A DNA stretch of 64,000 bases, from positions 310,001-374,000 of the forward strand of contig NZ_VJVW01000004.1 of NCBI RefSeq assembly GCF_009735585.1, given 5' to 3'. Below are positions 60,835-64,000 of this stretch, piece after piece. The position numbers were made by a program, and so were the translations under genes. The notes under the pieces were generated by a model. The model did no database searches, was not told the DNA's origin, and worked only from the letters and a program-made list of their open reading frames with translations. This stretch comes from Christiangramia aestuarii. Lineage in GTDB: Bacteria > Bacteroidota > Bacteroidia > Flavobacteriales > Flavobacteriaceae. Numbering within the stretch: position 1 is the stretch's first letter; each line of letters starts with the position of its first letter.

Positions 60835-63800
60835 CTACTTCTTAATAAATTTCTTAACGATCTCCTTCTGGCCGTCACTAAACCTGACTATATAGGTTCC
60901 GCTGGTAAGCTTGGCTACGTTGATCGTATTGTTCACTTTTCCTGAAGCCACCTCATAGCCTACAGAATTAAAGATCTTATAATCCATTTTCCTGTTATCT
61001 GGAGTATTCACGTTGATGATATTCCCGGTAACTACAGGATTTGGATAAAGCCTGGCGTCGAAGATATTTTCCTCTTTCCCAAGAACCTGTGCATTATAGT
61101 TCGCATTGCCGGTCTGGGCAAATGCAGCTGAAGATTGCCCTACATTTACAGTGTAATCTTCTACCTCTCCGTAAGAAAAGGTCTCACAGGCTGTTTGAGC
61201 TGCATTATATTTCATGGAAACCCTCATCCTGGTGGCTCCTGCAGCAGCCGTGGTTGGTACCGTAAAGCTGGCAGAAAGGGTGGCACTGCTGGAAGAAGAA
61301 CCGCTTACCACAAGTTCTGAAGCTTCAAAACTTCCATCCTTATCGTAATCTATCCAAACCTTCCAGTATTCGGTATAAGCTGTTCCAGAAAATCCTGCGC
61401 TGATATAGATCGTGTTCGAGCCATAAGGGAGGCCAGCAGAAAGAGCGGTATTATCCTTATAACCACCGTCATTTCCTGAAGCATTGTTAAGTCCGTTAAG
61501 CTGTACCAGGTCTATCCATTCGTAACTGGAATCATTCCCGCCAGAGCTGCAATAGGAAACCGAGCTGCTCTGAGTGGTCACAGAAATAGTGTTGGATTTG
61601 GTGGAAACATTTCCAGCTTCATCCTTTGCCTTCACGTAAAAACTATAGGTCGTTGCAGCAGCAAGCCCGGTGATGTTCGAGCTGGTGGAGGCCGTGGAAC
61701 CTAAGAGACTTCCATCTAAATAGATGTCATATTCTGAAACTCCCACATTATCTGAAGAAGCAGTCCAGGAAAGCGTAGTACTTGTTTGGGTAGTACCGCT
61801 GGCGACAAGACTTGATGGCGCAGTAGGCGTCTCGGTATCGGCTGCCCCGGCTCCAATGTTCACCGTATAATCTTCTACCTCACCATAATTGAAGGTTTCA
61901 CAGGCTGTAGGCACCCCATTGTACTTCAGGGAAACCCTCATACGGGTTTCACCGTTCAGGGCACTTGCAGGCACGGTAAAGGATCCTGAAACAGGGCTGG
62001 TCTTGGAAGCGGCCTTGCTCCAAACCAGTTCTCCCGAGTCTCCAAAATCACCATTCTGGTTATAATCTATCCATACCGCATAACCTTCGCTATAAACAGT
62101 TCCGGTCCAGGTTGGGGTGATAGTTATGGTATTTGAATTTCCTTTAGTAAGGCTGGTAGATACAGAAGTAAAATCTGAATATCCACCTGTAGCGGTAGAT
62201 GCATTATCTATCGAGCCCAGCTGTACACGGCTAATATATTCATCGGCAACGCTGTTCCCTTTAGAAGAACAGTATTCTATCTGTCCATATTCAGAGCCTA
62301 CCCCAACGGCGTAGAACGCATTGGTCACCGCGATCTCTTCCGCAGAACCGGCTCCATAAAGATCTATGGCCGACTGGATTCCGAAGGTCCTCGCGTTAGC
62401 AAAGGTAGAGTTAGCCGAGAGGTATACGCTTTCCAGCCTGTAAGCGATCTGGGCCGCTTTATCTATACCTATCCCATTTACATTGTAAGAATCTCCAATA
62501 TCATTGGTTCCAGATTTTCCAGCAGTAAGTATATAGAACCAGTGGTTAAGCACCCCGCTATTGGTATGTACCCCGCAATAGTCATTCTGGTCTGTAGGTG
62601 TACAGTTCACATTTTTCCAATATGTCCCGCCATAGGTATCTGGCTGGCCTTCAGAATTAGGATCGCTCATGGATCTTAAAGCCGCGCTGCCGGCACGTCT
62701 TTCAATATCTTCCCCTATAAGCCAGGTAGATTTCGAAGGTGTGGCGTAATATTCAACGCAGGCTCCCCAGATATCGGAAAAACCTTCGTTCATGGCCCCG
62801 GATTCTTTCTGATAAGCAAGGTTGGCGGTCTTCTCACAAACGGCATGGCCAATTTCGTGTGCAGCCACATCCAGAGAGGTTAGTATATCAAAATAAGTAC
62901 CGCTACCATCACCATAGGTCATCACGCTCCCATTCCAGTAAGCGTTATCATAAGCATTGTCATAATGCACATAACTTCTTATCGCAGCTCCCTGATTATC
63001 AAAACTGTTCCTGCTGTGCACGCTGGAAAAATAATCGTAGGTCTGTTCCGCGCCCCAGTGTGCATCCAGTGCACCATTGTCTTTCGCGGCGTTATCGTGT
63101 TCTGCAGCGGTCCAGTTATTATCATTATCGGTAAAATTTACCGCATTGCTATAATTGGTCCCGGTATTCATATCGTAGGTCTGTACGCCGTTACCCCTGG
63201 TAACATCAGATAGGATATAAGAAGATCCACTTGTCGAGGTCTGGATATTCCTGGAACCGCTATACCTGGTGGCAGCAGTACCAATAGCGAACATTGCAGA
63301 AGAACTCATTTTAGAAGCCGTAGCAGCCTTTGTGGAGCTTCCGTGAGCATGATCACCCAAGTGTTTGATTATCGCGTCATAAAGCAGGATCTGGCCATTC
63401 TGGGCATCTACGTAAATGTTCCCCCTGCTAACGGGGTCTGTCGCGTAAATATCGAATTTATAAGCCAGGCGCACCTCTTCCTTGAACTTTCTCTCCCCTA
63501 CCTGTTCAATTTTCTGAGTAGGTAAAAGTACCAGTTCTCCTTCCGGCTTTTTATAACCGATCTTCGCAGCACTTTCGGGATCCTGCCACAGATAAGATTT
63601 GGCACCAATACGATTCAGTGCCTTTCTGAAGGCAACTTCTTTTGGGATCCCGGCCCTGGTATCTACTTCTTCTACCCGGTAAAATTCCCCGCTCATGGAC
63701 TGGAGTGCACCAGATTCTGAATGTATGGAATAAGTAGCGAATTCTACCTTTACCCCATCGTAATACATCTGGTACTTGTCATGCTTGAATCCCGCCTTAT

Positions 63801-64000
63801 CCTTCTCAGATTTTATTCTGGCAAAATCTGAGCGCTCATTCAGCTGCAACTGCTCTTTGAACAGCCGCCGATGGTCACTGGCATTAAAACTTGAATTTTC
63901 TTTAAAGACGATAAGGCTGGGTTTGCCTCTTTCGTCATTTACACGTTTTTTTACGTCTTTGTCGGTTTCCTGGGCGATTGCCTGAAAGGAACAAAGACTT
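60835..64000 (-). CDS. Secreted M4 (thermolysin-like) metallopeptidase with T9SS sorting domain, 5' end cut off
   Basis: The frame is open to the right edge; the last codons there read SLCSFQAIAQE, the end of a signal peptide, so only the first residues are missing. Order: FTP/PepSY propeptide (to about 63380), M4 domain with VAAHEIGHAVCEK (62840-62880) and the third ligand in GAMNEGFSDIWG, then a GEVED domain (62275-61855), a fibronectin type III domain (61830-61570), a second GEVED domain (61555-61140) and a C-terminal type IX sorting domain (YPNPVV ... GTYIVRFSDG, KKFIKK end). It would be exported by Sec, released or surface-anchored by the T9SS, and degrade proteins outside the cell. An in-frame TTG at 63849 is inside the propeptide and not the start. 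Confidence 0.93.
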   Translation of the reverse strand, partial: SLCSFQAIAQETDKDVKKRVNDERGKPSLIVFKENSSFNASDHRRLFKEQLQLNERSDFARIKSEKDKAGFKHDKYQMYYDGVKVEFATYSIHSESGALQSMSGEFYRVEEVDTRAGIPKEVAFRKALNRIGAKSYLWQDPESAAKIGYKKPEGELVLLPTQKIEQVGERKFKEEVRLAYKFDIYATDPVSRGNIYVDAQNGQILLYDAIIKHLGDHAHGSSTKAATASKMSSSAMFAIGTAATRYSGSRNIQTSTSGSSYILSDVTRGNGVQTYDMNTGTNYSNAVNFTDNDNNWTAAEHDNAAKDNGALDAHWGAEQTYDYFSSVHSRNSFDNQGAAIRSYVHYDNAYDNAYWNGSVMTYGDGSGTYFDILTSLDVAAHEIGHAVCEKTANLAYQKESGAMNEGFSDIWGACVEYYATPSKSTWLIGEDIERRAGSAALRSMSDPNSEGQPDTYGGTYWKNVNCTPTDQNDYCGVHTNSGVLNHWFYILTAGKSGTNDIGDSYNVNGIGIDKAAQIAYRLESVYLSANSTFANARTFGIQSAIDLYGAGSAEEIAVTNAFYAVGVGSEYGQIEYCSSKGNSVADEYISRVQLGSIDNASTATGGYSDFTSVSTSLTKGNSNTITITPTWTGTVYSEGYAVWIDYNQNGDFGDSGELVWSKAASKTSPVSGSFTVPASALNGETRMRVSLKYNGVPTACETFNYGEVEDYTVNIGAGAADTETPTAPSSLVASGTTQTSTTLSWTASSDNVGVSEYDIYLDGSLLGSTASTSSNITGLAAATTYSFYVKAKDEAGNVSTKSNTISVTTQSSSVSYCSSGGNDSSYEWIDLVQLNGLNNASGNDGGYKDNTALSAGLPYGSNTIYISAGFSGTAYTEYWKVWIDYDKDGSFEASELVVSGSSSSSATLSASFTVPTTAAAGATRMRVSMKYNAAQTACETFSYGEVEDYTVNVGQSSAAFAQTGNANYNAQVLGKEENIFDARLYPNPVVTGNIINVNTPDNRKMDYKIFNSVGYEVASGKVNNTINVAKLTSGTYIVRFSDGQKEIVKKFIKK

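Noticed and set aside
63849-64000. Treating 63849 as the start of the M4 peptidase
   Set aside because: That codon is TTG in the propeptide, and the frame stays open to the edge with the end of a signal peptide (AIAQE).
1-64000. CRISPR arrays, insertion sequences, prophage, toxin-antitoxin or defence genes
   Set aside because: No spaced direct repeats, transposase or integrase motifs, phage genes or defence-type domains were seen in any frame.

Overview
The window looks like a chromosomal stretch of a marine-type Flavobacteriaceae bacterium, Gramella/Christiangramia-like at best guess. The signs are: many upstream regions carry the Bacteroidetes -7 box TAnnTTTG with few Shine-Dalgarno sites; a C-terminal type IX secretion sorting domain is present; TonB-dependent receptors carry N-terminal carboxypeptidase-regulatory-like domains; and the gene set (long LspA, IleRS2, BrxA/B bacilliredoxin, HemJ, orphan PAS kinases) fits this family. 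I saw no insertion sequence, phage, CRISPR array or toxin-antitoxin pair. The region is mostly housekeeping and metal/heme genes, with coding density near 95%.

Layout. 1-5.2 kb: start of uvrC (off the left edge), a tight RimB-like/RimK/M14-like trio that runs into 5-formyl-THF cyclo-ligase, and a PAS histidine kinase with a single-domain response regulator. 5.2-10.3 kb (minus): ileS, a zinc-less DksA/TraR-like protein, a DUF4097-like secreted protein and lspA. 10.4-15 kb (minus): recO with a TonB receptor directly behind it, and gdhA. 15.2-19.1 kb: an outer-membrane-type flavobacterial protein, then a macro domain-pncB-pncA NAD salvage operon and a lipoprotein. 19.4-24.8 kb: TlpA-like thioredoxin plus a free-standing DsbD-alpha domain, PiT phosphate transporter, tRNA-Asn, rseP.

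25-33.2 kb is a metal block: SCO protein, feoA-feoB-small Cys-rich membrane protein, a DtxR/MntR-type regulator with a ZIP transporter, and divergently a TonB receptor with a thioredoxin-like protein. A palindromic operator candidate lies between the two divergent promoters. 33-40 kb: DjlA-like co-chaperone, bacilliredoxin, PlsC, HD hydrolase, S9 peptidase, Fpg/Nei glycosylase and a radical SAM protein.

40.4-55.7 kb holds almost the whole heme pathway from glutamyl-tRNA: hemA-C-D-E-F-B on plus, hemH (with a MATE exporter) and hemJ (with a VPS10-like protein, an NtrY-like kinase and an enoyl-CoA hydratase) on minus. Only hemL is missing from the window. An AraC-type regulator is divergent from hemA. 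55.8-64 kb: small envelope proteins, a CNNM/CorC-like transporter, MGMT, a serine hydrolase, a DEDD exonuclease, a small unknown protein, and a T9SS-secreted M4 metallopeptidase cut by the right edge.

Most notable: IleRS with HIGH rewritten as GIHH (a mupirocin hyper-resistance signature); a long hairpin that contains the start codon of the NAD salvage operon; a terminator whose loop appears to have been filled by a REP-like repeat; the divergent DtxR-type control region; and the glutamate-ligase/hydrolase trio.
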